A DNA stretch of 64,000 nt from Pontibacillus chungwhensis BH030062 (GCF_000770675.1 NZ_AVBG01000015.1:17283-81282), one strand, 5' to 3'. Shown: positions 51,663-61,167, counted from the stretch's first letter. Notes: generated from the sequence alone by a model not told the origin. Translations and numbers: made by a program.

Positions 51663-52826
51663 CTATAATTCCTTAATAGCCGCTTCAGCCATATTTTGTA
51701 TCACCATATCGTCCATGGGCGGATTATGAAGCCCAGCTCGAACGTCCCGATAATACTGCTCAAACGGATAGGATTTTGATAACCCTCTCCCTCCTGCTAT
51801 ACGCATAGCTAAATCTACTACGTCATTTGCTGCATTGGTGGCTACTGTCTTCACCGCCCCAAGAGAAGAAGCCAGTATTTCTCTTCTTTCTGGATATTGA
51901 TCCCATTGCTCTGCTACAGAATACATAAAGCTCCGAGCCTCAAGTAACTTCAATTCCATTTCTCCAATTTTATCTTGAATATGAGAAACTTCTGATATTG
52001 GGCGATCAAGACTGTTGGGTTGAAAACCTTTCGCAAATTCAATCGCATCGTTACGAGCCGCTATAGCAATACCCAAGTAAACAGCTGGGATGTGTAAAAG
52101 CCACCCCTTAGGTCCTCCCTTCTTATCCCCTTGCATTTCTACTAAATCCTCAGATGATAAGATCACTTCATTGAGAACAAGATCGTGACTCCCCGTCCCT
52201 CTCATGCCTACAGTGTCCCAAGTATATTCGATCTCAATGCCTTCTTTGCTAGAATCGATTAAAAACCAGCCAACAGCATCTCTGTCTTCTACATAAGCTG
52301 AAACGATATAGTAATCGAGAAGAGTCGCCATAGAAGTAAACGTCTTGCGTCCCGTCAGTTTATATCCAGATGTTGTTGGCACAGCTTTCGTTTCAGGGAC
52401 TCCCCCTCTTGTAGGACTTCCTGTAGCAGGTTCAGAAGCTGCACGATTCACCACTTTCTTCTTTGTAGATACTTCTCTTGCTAACTTGTCATACACATCT
52501 TCATCCCATAATGGTTGGTCATTTAATTCCATCATAACGCCTAAATGCCAACCAATTGATAAAGCAGTAGCTCCGTCACCAATGGCCAAGCGTTCTTGAG
52601 CAAGGAGAAGCTCATACAACGAAACCTCTTCGCCTCCATATTCTTTAGACAATGTTAACGTTACGTAATCATTTTCTTTCAAATCCTGAAGTGTTTCGAT
52701 TTGGAAGTCTGCTTCTTCATCCCCTTGCTTTCTTCTGGACTTAGCAAGATCAGCTACTTTTGCTGCTTTTTCATAAATGTATTCATGTCGATCATTTTTT
52801 ATAAACGGCTCATAGATTTTAAACAC
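51663..52826 (-). CDS. Acyl-CoA dehydrogenase family protein
   Basis: 387 residues from a GTG at 52826 (VFKIYEPFIKND), since GGAGG is 8 nt upstream; the ATG 15 bases earlier overlaps that GGAGG. Acyl-CoA dehydrogenase fold: FAD-binding FTSMATLLDYYIVSAYV, DTVGMRGTGSHDLVLNEV, and C-terminal helices with AMRIAGGRGLSKSYPFEQYY. The catalytic Glu position is not clear to me, and the protein resembles the YdbM/DszC-like side branch, so the substrate may not be a standard fatty acyl-CoA. It is alone, just downstream of the Ter operon terminator. Confidence 0.88.
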   Translation of the reverse strand: MFKIYEPFIKNDRHEYIYEKAAKVADLAKSRRKQGDEEADFQIETLQDLKENDYVTLTLSKEYGGEEVSLYELLLAQERLAIGDGATALSIGWHLGVMMELNDQPLWDEDVYDKLAREVSTKKKVVNRAASEPATGSPTRGGVPETKAVPTTSGYKLTGRKTFTSMATLLDYYIVSAYVEDRDAVGWFLIDSSKEGIEIEYTWDTVGMRGTGSHDLVLNEVILSSEDLVEMQGDKKGGPKGWLLHIPAVYLGIAIAARNDAIEFAKGFQPNSLDRPISEVSHIQDKIGEMELKLLEARSFMYSVAEQWDQYPERREILASSLGAVKTVATNAANDVVDLAMRIAGGRGLSKSYPFEQYYRDVRAGLHNPPMDDMVIQNMAEAAIKEL

Positions 52827-52910
52827 TCGAGATCCCTCCATGGTGTGATCTATTCAAATCATACTAAACCAATCAGAATTATGAAAACATATTGCATCCT
52901 ATGCATCATT

Positions 52911-52943
52911 AAAAAAGATCGCCTCTGCTCTCGAGGCGATCTT
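52911..52943 (-). terminator. Terminator at the end of the Ter operon
   Basis: A perfect 11-bp stem AAGATCGCCTC/GAGGCGATCTT (52911-52925 region and 52933-52943), followed by six T on the minus strand. Confidence 0.92.
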
Positions 52944-52988
52944 ACTTTTCGTATGACTATACAATTCCCTGCTTCTAGTAAGCAAAAC

Positions 52989-54101
52989 CTAGGAAGGAGA
53001 GTTAAGTTGATCGTTCTTCTTATTGTACGTATTCTGTAATTCTTGGATACGTTGACGACCCTGATCACGAAGCTGTTTGTTCTCATCTTCGATTGCTTTT
53101 GTATCTTCCATCCCTTTAAGAATTGTATTAAAGGATTCTTCAATTGTTTCGATCTTAATACTCGGTGCACCAGCAAGCTTGGCAATTTCCGTACTCTGCT
53201 GAGCCACATTTTGAGCATTACGCTGAAGCATTTCGTTCGTGCGACGATCAAGCTCGCTCATGCCGTCCGCGACTAGTTTTTGACGCTTAGCAGCAACTGC
53301 CTGAATAACACTCGTCTTAAAGATTGGAATCGTTGTTACGAAGGCTGAGTTAATTTTGTTCACGAGCTTCGTATTTCCTCGTTGTAAAAGACGAATCTGA
53401 GGGGCTTGTTGGAACGCTACCATCTGAGCCATCTGTAAGTCATAGATTCGTTGGTCCAGAAGCTCCACTCCATTTCGAACCGTTTCAAGTTCCATAGAGG
53501 CTCTTTGATTGCCTTCAGCCGCTTGCTGCTCAAGTTTTGGCATGACTTCATTCTTTAATTCTTCTGCTTTCAGTTGGCCCGCTACGATATACTTATCTAA
53601 TTCAAGGTAAAACTCGTAGTTCTTCTCATACATGTCTTCTAGTGTATGAGTATTATCAACCATCTCATCGCGATACTTCGAGATTTCAATATTGATCTTT
53701 TCAATTTCGCCACCTAAGGTTTGATACTTGTCAAAGATCTTTTCAATCATCTTCTTACTACGATTGAAGAACTTTCCAATAAATCCGCCTTTGGAATCCT
53801 CGAAGTCTTTCTTATCAAACTTGTCCATTACTTTTCCAAGCTGCTTTAACATCTCAGATGAATCTTCCATGCTTGAATTCTTCATCGTACCTAGAATTTG
53901 GTCAGAGAACTTCGAGATCTCATCGGCAGGCTCTTTACCAAATGCTAATAGCTCTGTCTGTTGACGTTCATCAATTGATTCTTTTAATTGAAGAACTTGT
54001 GGATCATTTGATAACTCTTGCTTGATCTCGGTCGCCTTATCTTCTGTTAGCTTCTCTTCTACAGGTTGCAAGTCCTGTTCTGTTTGAGTTCCTTGTACCA
54101 T
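52989..54101 (-). CDS. yceH: TelA/YceH toxic-anion resistance protein
   Basis: 370 residues, nearly all alpha-helix with strong charge and heptad patterns (AELKNEVMPKLEQQAAEGNQ-like stretches), no membrane span. TelA family motifs: GNTKLVNKINSAFVTTIPIF and QAVAAKRQKLVADGMSELDR. TelA/YceH members are tied to tellurite, nisin and cell-wall antibiotic tolerance; the mechanism is not known. It is the last gene of the Ter operon, 4 bp after the yceG-like gene, with a good ribosome site (TTAGGAGAG). Confidence 0.93.
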   Translation of the reverse strand: MVQGTQTEQDLQPVEEKLTEDKATEIKQELSNDPQVLQLKESIDERQQTELLAFGKEPADEISKFSDQILGTMKNSSMEDSSEMLKQLGKVMDKFDKKDFEDSKGGFIGKFFNRSKKMIEKIFDKYQTLGGEIEKINIEISKYRDEMVDNTHTLEDMYEKNYEFYLELDKYIVAGQLKAEELKNEVMPKLEQQAAEGNQRASMELETVRNGVELLDQRIYDLQMAQMVAFQQAPQIRLLQRGNTKLVNKINSAFVTTIPIFKTSVIQAVAAKRQKLVADGMSELDRRTNEMLQRNAQNVAQQSTEIAKLAGAPSIKIETIEESFNTILKGMEDTKAIEDENKQLRDQGRQRIQELQNTYNKKNDQLNSPS

Positions 54102-54105
54102 ATGA

Positions 54106-55746
54106 TCACTCTCCTAATAATTTTAGTAATCTTGATTTTAACTTATCTTTTATACCAAAGCTTTGCTTAAACTCTAAATCAAATACAATATCATCAAGCA
54201 TATGGAGGTCAAATACATCATCATCGACATACTGTTCTAGATCTTTATTCCCCGTCGGACTATAAAGAACAAGGTCTACTCCTAGCTCATGCAATAAAAG
54301 CAGCAGTACAGCGTCACTTCTAGTTAACTCTCCATTATATTCGTTATTATATAGGACCACCTTTGGAACATCTTGAGAATAATCGAATTTCTGCAATAGA
54401 CGCATAAACACATCTGGCATTTGGGTGCTTTGCTTAAACAAGTAGAGAGAGACATCCTCTTCCCTTTCTCCACTCTGAGGGAGAAGTTTGTGTTGTTCGC
54501 ACAAGCGAATAATCGCTTGTGCAATTCCCCGTTGCAATCCATCAGGCAATTGTTTGTATTGCCAGAAGTTCCCTTCCATTATTTTAGAAGCATCTAACTT
54601 GCCAGCTGCATCTAACGAATTTCGATAGTGATAGAGGTAATTCCCTTTTATTTCATCGGTGAAAGGGAACTGTTTGACAAGATGTGCGTTTTCTTCTTCT
54701 AATAGTTGTTGCACTCTAGACCAATATTCGTTTCGATTTTCCGTTACACCAACTACCTTCGCAAAGATGGAAGGAATGTGGACCGTTTGATTTTCAATAT
54801 AGAAATCGGGACGAACAAATGCTTTTTCTTTTGATAGAATAAAGATTTCATCATACGTCGTCTTCATTGTAACAGAAGCAGGAATGTACTCTCTGAACTG
54901 CCACGGTTTGTAGATTTGGGAATTATCATGATTAATCGCTCGCTCAATTTGCTTAGATGCCTTGTAAGCTACCGTCGAACTCCGTTTCTTACGCTCGGTT
55001 GGAAAAGACATTGGATCTGCCGAGTAGGCATTCTCAACGACGATCGACCTTGAGACATCCAGATCAAAGCGCTCAAAAATGTTTAATTTAGCAGGATGAT
55101 AGAGAACCAAGTCAAACCCGAGTCTATACAAATAATACAAGAAATACGTTTGACTCTTTGTTGCATCCCCGTACCATAATACTTTTGGTAAGTTCCCTTC
55201 CCCAACACTCTCGTCCATCCACGGCTGAACATGATTGTTGGTCCATTTGATTAGATCGACGATAACGCGCTGAAAGTCAGGGTCTTTTAACTGCCCTGCA
55301 TGTTTATCCCCGTAAAGAGACAATACTTCCATTAGCACTTTCCGGATATGTTTATTATAAATCGAATTCGTCAGCCTTGGGAGGATCTTCTTTCCGTCTA
55401 GGAAGGCTACGAATCGGTTTGGAGTTAATGGATTTTGCTGATGCATCTTGATTAACTCTTGCAAAGATTTTAACGTATCAGAATCAATTTGCTTATTTAA
55501 CTCAACGTTCAACGAATGCAATCGCGAATAGGCTTCGTCATGGGTAAGGTCATAGATTTCATTGTAATACTCATCCTCGTCTTCTGTAATACCCAATACT
55601 TGCGCTACATATTGCGGTATATATAGTGTCTTTTCTTCCACACCATACCCGTCCCGCTTTTCATTAAGTTGCTGTATGGGTTCTTTCCATTTATACTCCT
55701 TGACCCCTTCTACTAATGTAGAATGAAGATTCTGAAACTCTGTCAC
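54106..55746 (-). CDS. yceG: YceG family component of the Ter biosynthetic module
   Basis: 546 residues from a GTG that overlaps the upstream HAD gene by 4 bases (GTGA). Two halves look homologous: YIPQYVAQVLGITEDEDEYY (about 45) against HIPSIFAKVVGVTENRNEYW (about 335), and VLWYGDATKSQTYFLYYL (about 195) against VVLYNNEYNGELTRSDAVLL (about 465), each ending in LGFDLVLYHP or LGVDLVLYSP. So it is an internal duplication. Known: YceG proteins accompany Ter genes and are grouped with a predicted nucleoside-like metabolite pathway; no activity is proven. Confidence 0.88.
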   Translation of the reverse strand: MTEFQNLHSTLVEGVKEYKWKEPIQQLNEKRDGYGVEEKTLYIPQYVAQVLGITEDEDEYYNEIYDLTHDEAYSRLHSLNVELNKQIDSDTLKSLQELIKMHQQNPLTPNRFVAFLDGKKILPRLTNSIYNKHIRKVLMEVLSLYGDKHAGQLKDPDFQRVIVDLIKWTNNHVQPWMDESVGEGNLPKVLWYGDATKSQTYFLYYLYRLGFDLVLYHPAKLNIFERFDLDVSRSIVVENAYSADPMSFPTERKKRSSTVAYKASKQIERAINHDNSQIYKPWQFREYIPASVTMKTTYDEIFILSKEKAFVRPDFYIENQTVHIPSIFAKVVGVTENRNEYWSRVQQLLEEENAHLVKQFPFTDEIKGNYLYHYRNSLDAAGKLDASKIMEGNFWQYKQLPDGLQRGIAQAIIRLCEQHKLLPQSGEREEDVSLYLFKQSTQMPDVFMRLLQKFDYSQDVPKVVLYNNEYNGELTRSDAVLLLLLHELGVDLVLYSPTGNKDLEQYVDDDVFDLHMLDDIVFDLEFKQSFGIKDKLKSRLLKLLGE

Positions 55747-56750
55747 AGGGTAACCCTCCTTTCAATTGAAGATGTGGATGGTAAAGGCGAGCCAAAGACC
55801 GCTTTCATCCCGCTCACAGTAACAGCATAGGATGAGCCAAATTTCCGGATGGTACCCGGAGGAAAGTCACCTTTTCGCTTACGTAAAGTTGAAGAATCAA
55901 TTCCCCACAATGTACATGCTGCCTTTGAACTAAGGATCTCTGGTTTATCAAGGTTCGAGGAACTAAGTAATAAAACTTCTAGCAGGAGGCTCTCTGCAGA
56001 TAGAATACCGTCCTTTTCAGTAACACGAAGTGTCGGAAGGTTCTCTTTACTTACGTCGAGATCACTTTTCTTTGCGGTATAGGCGATAGTCGTAGCTTTT
56101 AGCATGGGAAGGTCTAGTAAAGAATCACCTGCTGAAACAGAGAATGTTTGCCCCTCTTTCTCTTGTATATAAGTCACGGCATCTCCTTTATTAATCGGGT
56201 TAGGAATTAAATAAAACTTTCTACCATGTAAAGTCGCCTTCCACCCTTGTGTGCCACACCATTTCTGGAAAGAATAAAGAGCCTCTTCATCTGTCTTCTC
56301 TTGGTCAATAATATAATAGAAAAACCATCCATCTGCATCTCTTTCTTCCTTTAACCAATCTCTTGGAAAGCTTTCTTTTAGTTTATCACGAACGTCCTCT
56401 TTGCTCACACATTCCTGACTGCATCTACTTAAGACATGATGATGCCATTCTTGGTCCACTTCACCATTTCTGAGAATGGTAGCGCCGTTTCCGACTACTG
56501 CATAAGGTGGAATATGATTCCTTTGAAACAATTGGATTCTTTCATATTGTTCCTTTGTACGAGTTGTTACAGGAACAAACATAACAGAAGATCGTACTTT
56601 ATTTAGAAGGTGAAGAGCTGTTTCCGTGATAAAAGACCGCTCTTCCCCGTTTACCTCTTCAACCACCTGATAACTTCTTTCTTCTTGTACAGATTCTATA
56701 AAGCGTCTAGAAAAAATAATGGTCCTATCTAAATCACTTACAAATAACAT
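55743..56750 (-). CDS. HAD hydrolase of the Ter module with apparent C-terminal HTH
   Basis: 335 residues from the second ATG (56750); GAGGGG is 6 nt upstream of it and only 3 from the first. The HAD domain has SDLDRTII (DxDxT nucleophile), VPVTTRT (motif II) and SAGDSLLDLPML (motif IV), of the Cof/sucrose-phosphatase type. A separate C-terminal segment (about 280-335) contains ACTLWGIDSSTLRKRKGDF and then GSSYAVTVSGMKAVFG, which reads like a small helix-turn-helix plus wing. A phosphatase in the predicted Ter metabolite pathway that could also contact DNA is inferred. It is coupled to the YceG gene. Confidence 0.85.
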   Translation of the reverse strand: MLFVSDLDRTIIFSRRFIESVQEERSYQVVEEVNGEERSFITETALHLLNKVRSSVMFVPVTTRTKEQYERIQLFQRNHIPPYAVVGNGATILRNGEVDQEWHHHVLSRCSQECVSKEDVRDKLKESFPRDWLKEERDADGWFFYYIIDQEKTDEEALYSFQKWCGTQGWKATLHGRKFYLIPNPINKGDAVTYIQEKEGQTFSVSAGDSLLDLPMLKATTIAYTAKKSDLDVSKENLPTLRVTEKDGILSAESLLLEVLLLSSSNLDKPEILSSKAACTLWGIDSSTLRKRKGDFPPGTIRKFGSSYAVTVSGMKAVFGSPLPSTSSIERRVTL

Positions 56751-56760
56751 CATAATCCCC

Positions 56761-57855
56761 TCATACTTTTTTAATTAAGCCACAGCACGCATATGACATT
56801 TGCCTATATTCCTCAATCGGTACGTTATTCTCTTTGGCGAGTTGAAGGATATGTCCTAGCGCCGGATCTTCCTGGTCCTTTACGAGTACCTTCCAAGGTA
56901 CTCTTCGGAGTAACACTCTTGTTGTCTCTCCTACGCCAGGTTTTATATGATTAATCTGCTCAATTCCTTGCTTGGCTTGAATACTTCTAACTTCCTTAAG
57001 TCCCTGCCAAGATGGAACCGATTCATGATGATCCAAAAACTCACTTATCCCCTCAACCTTTTCTAACTCTTTTGTGATCACATCAATATACTCGTTTGAG
57101 CGATCATCACCTGATAATTCTGTGTAATACTTCGCTCCATGAAAATCATTTTCGTTAATATAGTTCTTGTTCAATACGGTTCTACTTACAAGGCCTGATA
57201 CCGTAGAATTTAAACATGCATTAGGGATCAAGAAATCTTCTCTTGTTCCATAAAGAGGAGAACAATGTCCAGGATCCGCCAACACCGCTAAGGAAGGATT
57301 AATAGAAAGACCTTGTTCATTTAATTTTTTACATGATTGATATAATTCTTGTGTAATCGCACCCTTACCAGTCCAACCATCTATAAATTGAACCTTTTCT
57401 TCAGGATGGCTTCGTCTAATATAATGAATAGCATTTTCATCAATCCCCCTCCCCCGAATGATTGACACACTGTAATGAGGGACATCTAGCTTGTGAAATA
57501 GCTTGAGATAACGTTTTACTAGTATGCCGATTGGAGTTCCTGCACGAGCTAATGAAACAAGCACGAGATCATTTCCGTTCCGCTTCAAAATTTGTTCAGC
57601 GACTACGCTAACCGCATGTGCGACTTTACCTTTATTATGGTCCAATGCTCGTTTGTATAAGTTCAAATAGGCTTTGGTCGGCTTGTATTCTATAGGAAGC
57701 ATCTCAGAGTAATGAACACCCGATTGTATAGCTTTCTCTCTGACTTCTAAGCCTTCTTCTTCCACCTGACCGTTTAAGTTTTTAAGAAGAAACTGCACAT
57801 CTTCACGAGCATAACTTCCCAATGCTTCGGCGGTTTTATGATTGATTTGAGACAT
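56761..57855 (-). CDS. StiP-type protein with C-terminal PELOTA-like domain
   Basis: 364 residues. The large N-terminal part matches the family once called PRTase_1 and now StiP: VLVSLARAGTPIGILVKRYL, YSVSIIRGRGIDENAI, and VLADPGHCSPLYGTREDFL with the conserved Cys/Asp-containing stretch. The last 80 residues (LLRRVPWKVLVKDQEDPAL to SYACCGLIKKV) look like a PELOTA RNA-binding domain. Known: the pair occurs in Ter-associated gene sets, where a protease or transferase activity has been predicted from sequence only. The ribosome site is AGGAGGAGC. It starts 12 bp after the PRTase gene. Confidence 0.87.
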   Translation of the reverse strand: MSQINHKTAEALGSYAREDVQFLLKNLNGQVEEEGLEVREKAIQSGVHYSEMLPIEYKPTKAYLNLYKRALDHNKGKVAHAVSVVAEQILKRNGNDLVLVSLARAGTPIGILVKRYLKLFHKLDVPHYSVSIIRGRGIDENAIHYIRRSHPEEKVQFIDGWTGKGAITQELYQSCKKLNEQGLSINPSLAVLADPGHCSPLYGTREDFLIPNACLNSTVSGLVSRTVLNKNYINENDFHGAKYYTELSGDDRSNEYIDVITKELEKVEGISEFLDHHESVPSWQGLKEVRSIQAKQGIEQINHIKPGVGETTRVLLRRVPWKVLVKDQEDPALGHILQLAKENNVPIEEYRQMSYACCGLIKKV

Positions 57856-57866
57856 GTTTGCTCCTC

Positions 57867-59234
57867 CTATGAACTGAAATCGACAAGATAAATAACGGAA
57901 GCTCCCGTTCTCTTTAGTTGGTCGATGAAAACTTGATCGTTCTTTCCGCTTAAACCATGCTCTAAAAACACAAAGATCTCATCATAGTGCTTATAAGGTA
58001 TGTTATAAAAGTGGTGTGCAATGCTTTCATCGTCAGGACTTGGATAATGGTAAGCATTCCTGACTCCGTATCCTTCACGGGGAAGCGCATGAATCGGACT
58101 CCTAGTGGTAGATTGATAACGAACATCCTCTCCCATGAAAGAGGCTACTTTCATAGGAATGTACATAAACTCACCCGTACCAAGACATAAGGTTGATTTT
58201 CCTTTGCGGACCATAGATAGATAAGTTCCTAGTCTTTTTAATGACCTTTCAAGTACATATTGACCATCACTACTTAACCCAAATCGCCCTGAATGCGTTA
58301 AGTAGGAACGTTCTGTTCTTTCCCCTTCTGTGGATATAGCGTGTGTGTACTCATCAGATTGGTAAGGAAAAGTTGGCTTCACTTTTAACGTCCGCACCTC
58401 GGCTTCAGTTAAAGGGTTAAACTCTTCTGACATAGATGTTAGGTTGGGTACACCGCTAACTTCAATCGTCCCACTGACAAGACTTAAAACATGGATGGTA
58501 ATCCCCAATCTTTCTTCTAACTCAAGAAATCGTTGTCTATGTTCTTTAGAACGCCAGTCTAAAATAGCGAGAACCGTGTACTCCTTGCGAGGAAAAGTCC
58601 CATGAAGAGCTTCAATAATATTAAGAGCTGTTTTACCAGTCGTAATTTCGTCATCCACTAAAACGATCGGATCATCAGTTTGGAACAACTCCTCATTTCC
58701 ATAACAAATTTGATCTGTAGCATGAGAATGTTCCTCTTGGAATTCAAAAGTAGGTTCAACACCATCTAACACTTCTCTTGTGGAATGGATATAATAAGCG
58801 TTTTGAAAGTTTTCAAATACTGACTGACCTAAGGCCGTAGCCGTTTCAGCAAAACCAATAAACAAGTGCCGTTGCGGTAATATAATTTGAGCTGAACGAT
58901 CACGGTTTTGATTCGTTTTGTGATTCGCTACGGAATCAACCCATTCAGAACGTGAAGAATGCTCCATCCCAAGCACTCTTTTTTGATAAAGAGCAGCAAG
59001 CAAAGCTCCTGTATCAAGAGCTCTTTGAGGTTCTACAGGAATGTGCTTACCTAGAAGCTTACTAACAAAAAGGAAGCTTCTTTTTTTATTTATTCGTGCT
59101 GCCATACAAAAAAGTTCATTCATGTCCAAATCAAAAGGGTTGGACTCTTCTTGTACTGTTACTAGGAGGTCATCCGTTATTTGAAATGGGAACACCTTCT
59201 TTTTCGAGTAAGTTAACGTATGATTTGTCTTCAT
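57867..59234 (-). CDS. Phosphoribosyltransferase/TRSP-domain protein of the Ter module
   Basis: 455 residues from the ATG at 59234 (MKTNHTLTYSKKKVFPFQ), with GGGGTG upstream; it overlaps the aldolase gene by 65 bases, a long overlap. The PRPP-binding loop of type I PRTases is clear: DPIVLVDDEITTGKTALNI near residue 200. The C-terminal third (LSLVSGTIEVSG, TLCLGTGEFMYIPMKVA, LEHGLSGKNDQVFIDQL) is the TRSP domain. Known: this fusion is part of the biosynthetic set found with TerD/TerC; it may attach ribose-5-phosphate to an unknown base. Confidence 0.9.
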   Translation of the reverse strand: MKTNHTLTYSKKKVFPFQITDDLLVTVQEESNPFDLDMNELFCMAARINKKRSFLFVSKLLGKHIPVEPQRALDTGALLAALYQKRVLGMEHSSRSEWVDSVANHKTNQNRDRSAQIILPQRHLFIGFAETATALGQSVFENFQNAYYIHSTREVLDGVEPTFEFQEEHSHATDQICYGNEELFQTDDPIVLVDDEITTGKTALNIIEALHGTFPRKEYTVLAILDWRSKEHRQRFLELEERLGITIHVLSLVSGTIEVSGVPNLTSMSEEFNPLTEAEVRTLKVKPTFPYQSDEYTHAISTEGERTERSYLTHSGRFGLSSDGQYVLERSLKRLGTYLSMVRKGKSTLCLGTGEFMYIPMKVASFMGEDVRYQSTTRSPIHALPREGYGVRNAYHYPSPDDESIAHHFYNIPYKHYDEIFVFLEHGLSGKNDQVFIDQLKRTGASVIYLVDFSS

Positions 59235-60312
59235 GGAACACCCCGTATACATTTGATTTCATAATTATTTCTCTGGCCCAACGAAGGTGTGGTTTGGCTT
59301 CGTTCATCTTGTTCGCATAAGGGCTAATCGATACCCCGTTCTCCCCACCTTCTCCGTTTTTATGTACAATCTCAAGCGCGTCGCTATAATCTTCCTTTGA
59401 CACAACATGCATGGCGTTAACCAGCTGAATATGAGAAGGGTGAATAACCGTCTTTCCACATAGTCCGTTAAGCTGATCCTTTTGAATTTCTTCAATAAAT
59501 CCATGGACATAAGGAGACCCTTCCGTAATGGCTGTGTGTGTATCAGAATATTTCCTATCAAAGAACTCCCAAACAGGTCCTGAAATCATATACTCTTCAC
59601 TATTTCTTCCATAGAAATTGACCATATCTCCAATAAAATCATTTAACAAAGAAATATCATAGATCGTACTGTCAAATTTTCTCCTCATACCATAGATCCC
59701 ACTCAAATCAGTTCCACCGATTCTAATATTTAAGATAAGGTGTTGAAACTCATCAAATAACGTTCGAATCGAATTCATTTCTTCTAGACGCGTTTCTTTA
59801 TACAGAAACTCTTCTGTTTCAATAATTGGCATCGCATAGAGCTGCAAATCCAATGCTTCATTAATTGACTGGAGTTCTTGTAAATACGTGAGACCATTTC
59901 GACGGCAAAATTTAGGGAGTACAAATCCCGTTATGATGTGTAGAACCTCTTTTAATTCTTGAGCAATCCGTTTCATCTGTTCAACGTTACGAACTCTAAT
60001 GAACAAGAAGGGGAGGTGTTCTTTTTCGATTGCAAGCGTTTGAAGCGATCGCACTTCTTGAATAAGGTGCTCTTCTGCTTCTTGAACATCTTCGTCATTA
60101 ATCGAATCCTCTAAGCAGAGTACTGCTGAGGACAAGCCTGGCAATTGATACATTAGCCTATGCCCAATACGATCTTTAAGAGCAGGTATATAAAGAGTAG
60201 CCCCTAAAGCTCGGGCGATCTCCCTTTTAGGAGAGAAGGGACCAATGAACTGAGGGACCTTGTAAAAAAGCTCTCCATAATCAGTTGAGGTTAACATGTT
60301 AAAATGCTTCAT
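59170..60312 (-). CDS. CitE/HpcH-like aldolase of the Ter module
   Basis: 380 residues with an HpcH/HpaI (CitE) TIM barrel: ALGATLYIPALKDRIGHR at the start, VLCLEDSINDEDVQEA (acidic metal-binding strand), LFIRVRN, FVLPKFC, MPIIETEEFL and GLCGKTVIHPSH near the end, which is the usual CitE ending. Such enzymes cleave or form C-C bonds of acyl-CoA or keto-acid substrates with Mg2+. Within Ter gene sets it is taken as part of the biosynthesis of an unknown metabolite. The ribosome site GAGAGGAAC precedes the ATG. A terminator-like hairpin lies just upstream, after terC. Confidence 0.9.
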   Translation of the reverse strand: MKHFNMLTSTDYGELFYKVPQFIGPFSPKREIARALGATLYIPALKDRIGHRLMYQLPGLSSAVLCLEDSINDEDVQEAEEHLIQEVRSLQTLAIEKEHLPFLFIRVRNVEQMKRIAQELKEVLHIITGFVLPKFCRRNGLTYLQELQSINEALDLQLYAMPIIETEEFLYKETRLEEMNSIRTLFDEFQHLILNIRIGGTDLSGIYGMRRKFDSTIYDISLLNDFIGDMVNFYGRNSEEYMISGPVWEFFDRKYSDTHTAITEGSPYVHGFIEEIQKDQLNGLCGKTVIHPSHIQLVNAMHVVSKEDYSDALEIVHKNGEGGENGVSISPYANKMNEAKPHLRWAREIIMKSNVYGVFHEDKSYVNLLEKEGVPISNNG

Positions 60313-60350
60313 AGTTCAAGTTCCTCTCAAATATCAAAATAAATGATACA

Positions 60351-60378
60351 AAAAAAGGAGGAATAGCTCCCCCTTTTA
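60351..60378 (-). terminator. Attenuator-like terminator after yceF/terC
   Basis: On the minus strand AAAAGGGGGA pairs with TCCTCCTTTT around GCTAT (one G-U), then a T run. The stem starts in the terC stop codon. No new promoter is seen before the aldolase gene, so the downstream genes need read-through. Confidence 0.72.
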
Positions 60379-61167
60379 TTGATGATCTTCCGTGGCTGCA
60401 GTCTGAGCCGAGGAAGAACCTTTTCTCATATAGTGAACAATAAATGTAATGGCAAAAGCACCAACGATAAAGCCGAAGAACCACCAGTGTCCTATATGAA
60501 CATGGACGATGCTTAGACCCATCTTAACTGCAATAAAGCCTATTAGTACGTGAGCCGTTACTTCTAACTCTGGCACATTGTGCAGAAGCTTTAAGAAAAC
60601 GCCGGCAATACCACGCATCATGAGGACTCCTAACATTCCGCCGACAAGTAAAACCCAAACTTGTTCACTTACAGCAAAGGCAGCCAAGATGCTATCTACT
60701 GAGAAAGCGACGTCCATAATTTCGACCCCGATAACCGTACCCCAGAATAAACCGAAAGTGCGGACCAGAATGCCATTTTTGTTCATGCCATTTGCTTCAG
60801 CATCGTCTTCAGTTTGTTTTTGCTTATAATAATCAATAAAGAACTTAATACTCAACCAAGCAAGATAACCTGCTCCTAGTACTTTCACCCACCACAGTTT
60901 GATGAGGAACATACCTAAACCGATAGCAATAAACCTAAAGACATATGCGCCTAACAAACCATAAAATAAAGCTTTCTTCTGCTGCTCATTTGGCAAATGC
61001 TTAACCATAACTGCAAGCACTAATGCGTTATCAGCTGATAGCAGGCCCTCAAGAATAATTAACGTCCCTATGTACCCCCAGCTTACTGGGTCTGATAACA
61101 CTTCAGCCCACATGGACCAGTTAAAAAACTGAGCATATGTGTCTAATATGCCTTGTAATATCTCCAT
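60376..61167 (-). CDS. yceF: TerC family membrane protein (YceF)
   Basis: 263 residues with about seven membrane spans. TerC signatures: EGLLSADNALVLAVMVKHL (acidic Asp-Asn in the first pair of spans) and IEIMDVAFSVDSILAAFAV-type stretch (VEIMDVAFSVDSILAAFAVS). Known: TerC proteins act with TerD in tellurite and oxidative stress responses, and recent work links several to metal (Mn2+) export and loading of secreted proteins. It is 18 bp after the third terD gene. The polar C-terminus (SSSAQTAATEDHQ) is cytoplasmic or short. Confidence 0.94.
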   Translation of the reverse strand: MEILQGILDTYAQFFNWSMWAEVLSDPVSWGYIGTLIILEGLLSADNALVLAVMVKHLPNEQQKKALFYGLLGAYVFRFIAIGLGMFLIKLWWVKVLGAGYLAWLSIKFFIDYYKQKQTEDDAEANGMNKNGILVRTFGLFWGTVIGVEIMDVAFSVDSILAAFAVSEQVWVLLVGGMLGVLMMRGIAGVFLKLLHNVPELEVTAHVLIGFIAVKMGLSIVHVHIGHWWFFGFIVGAFAITFIVHYMRKGSSSAQTAATEDHQ

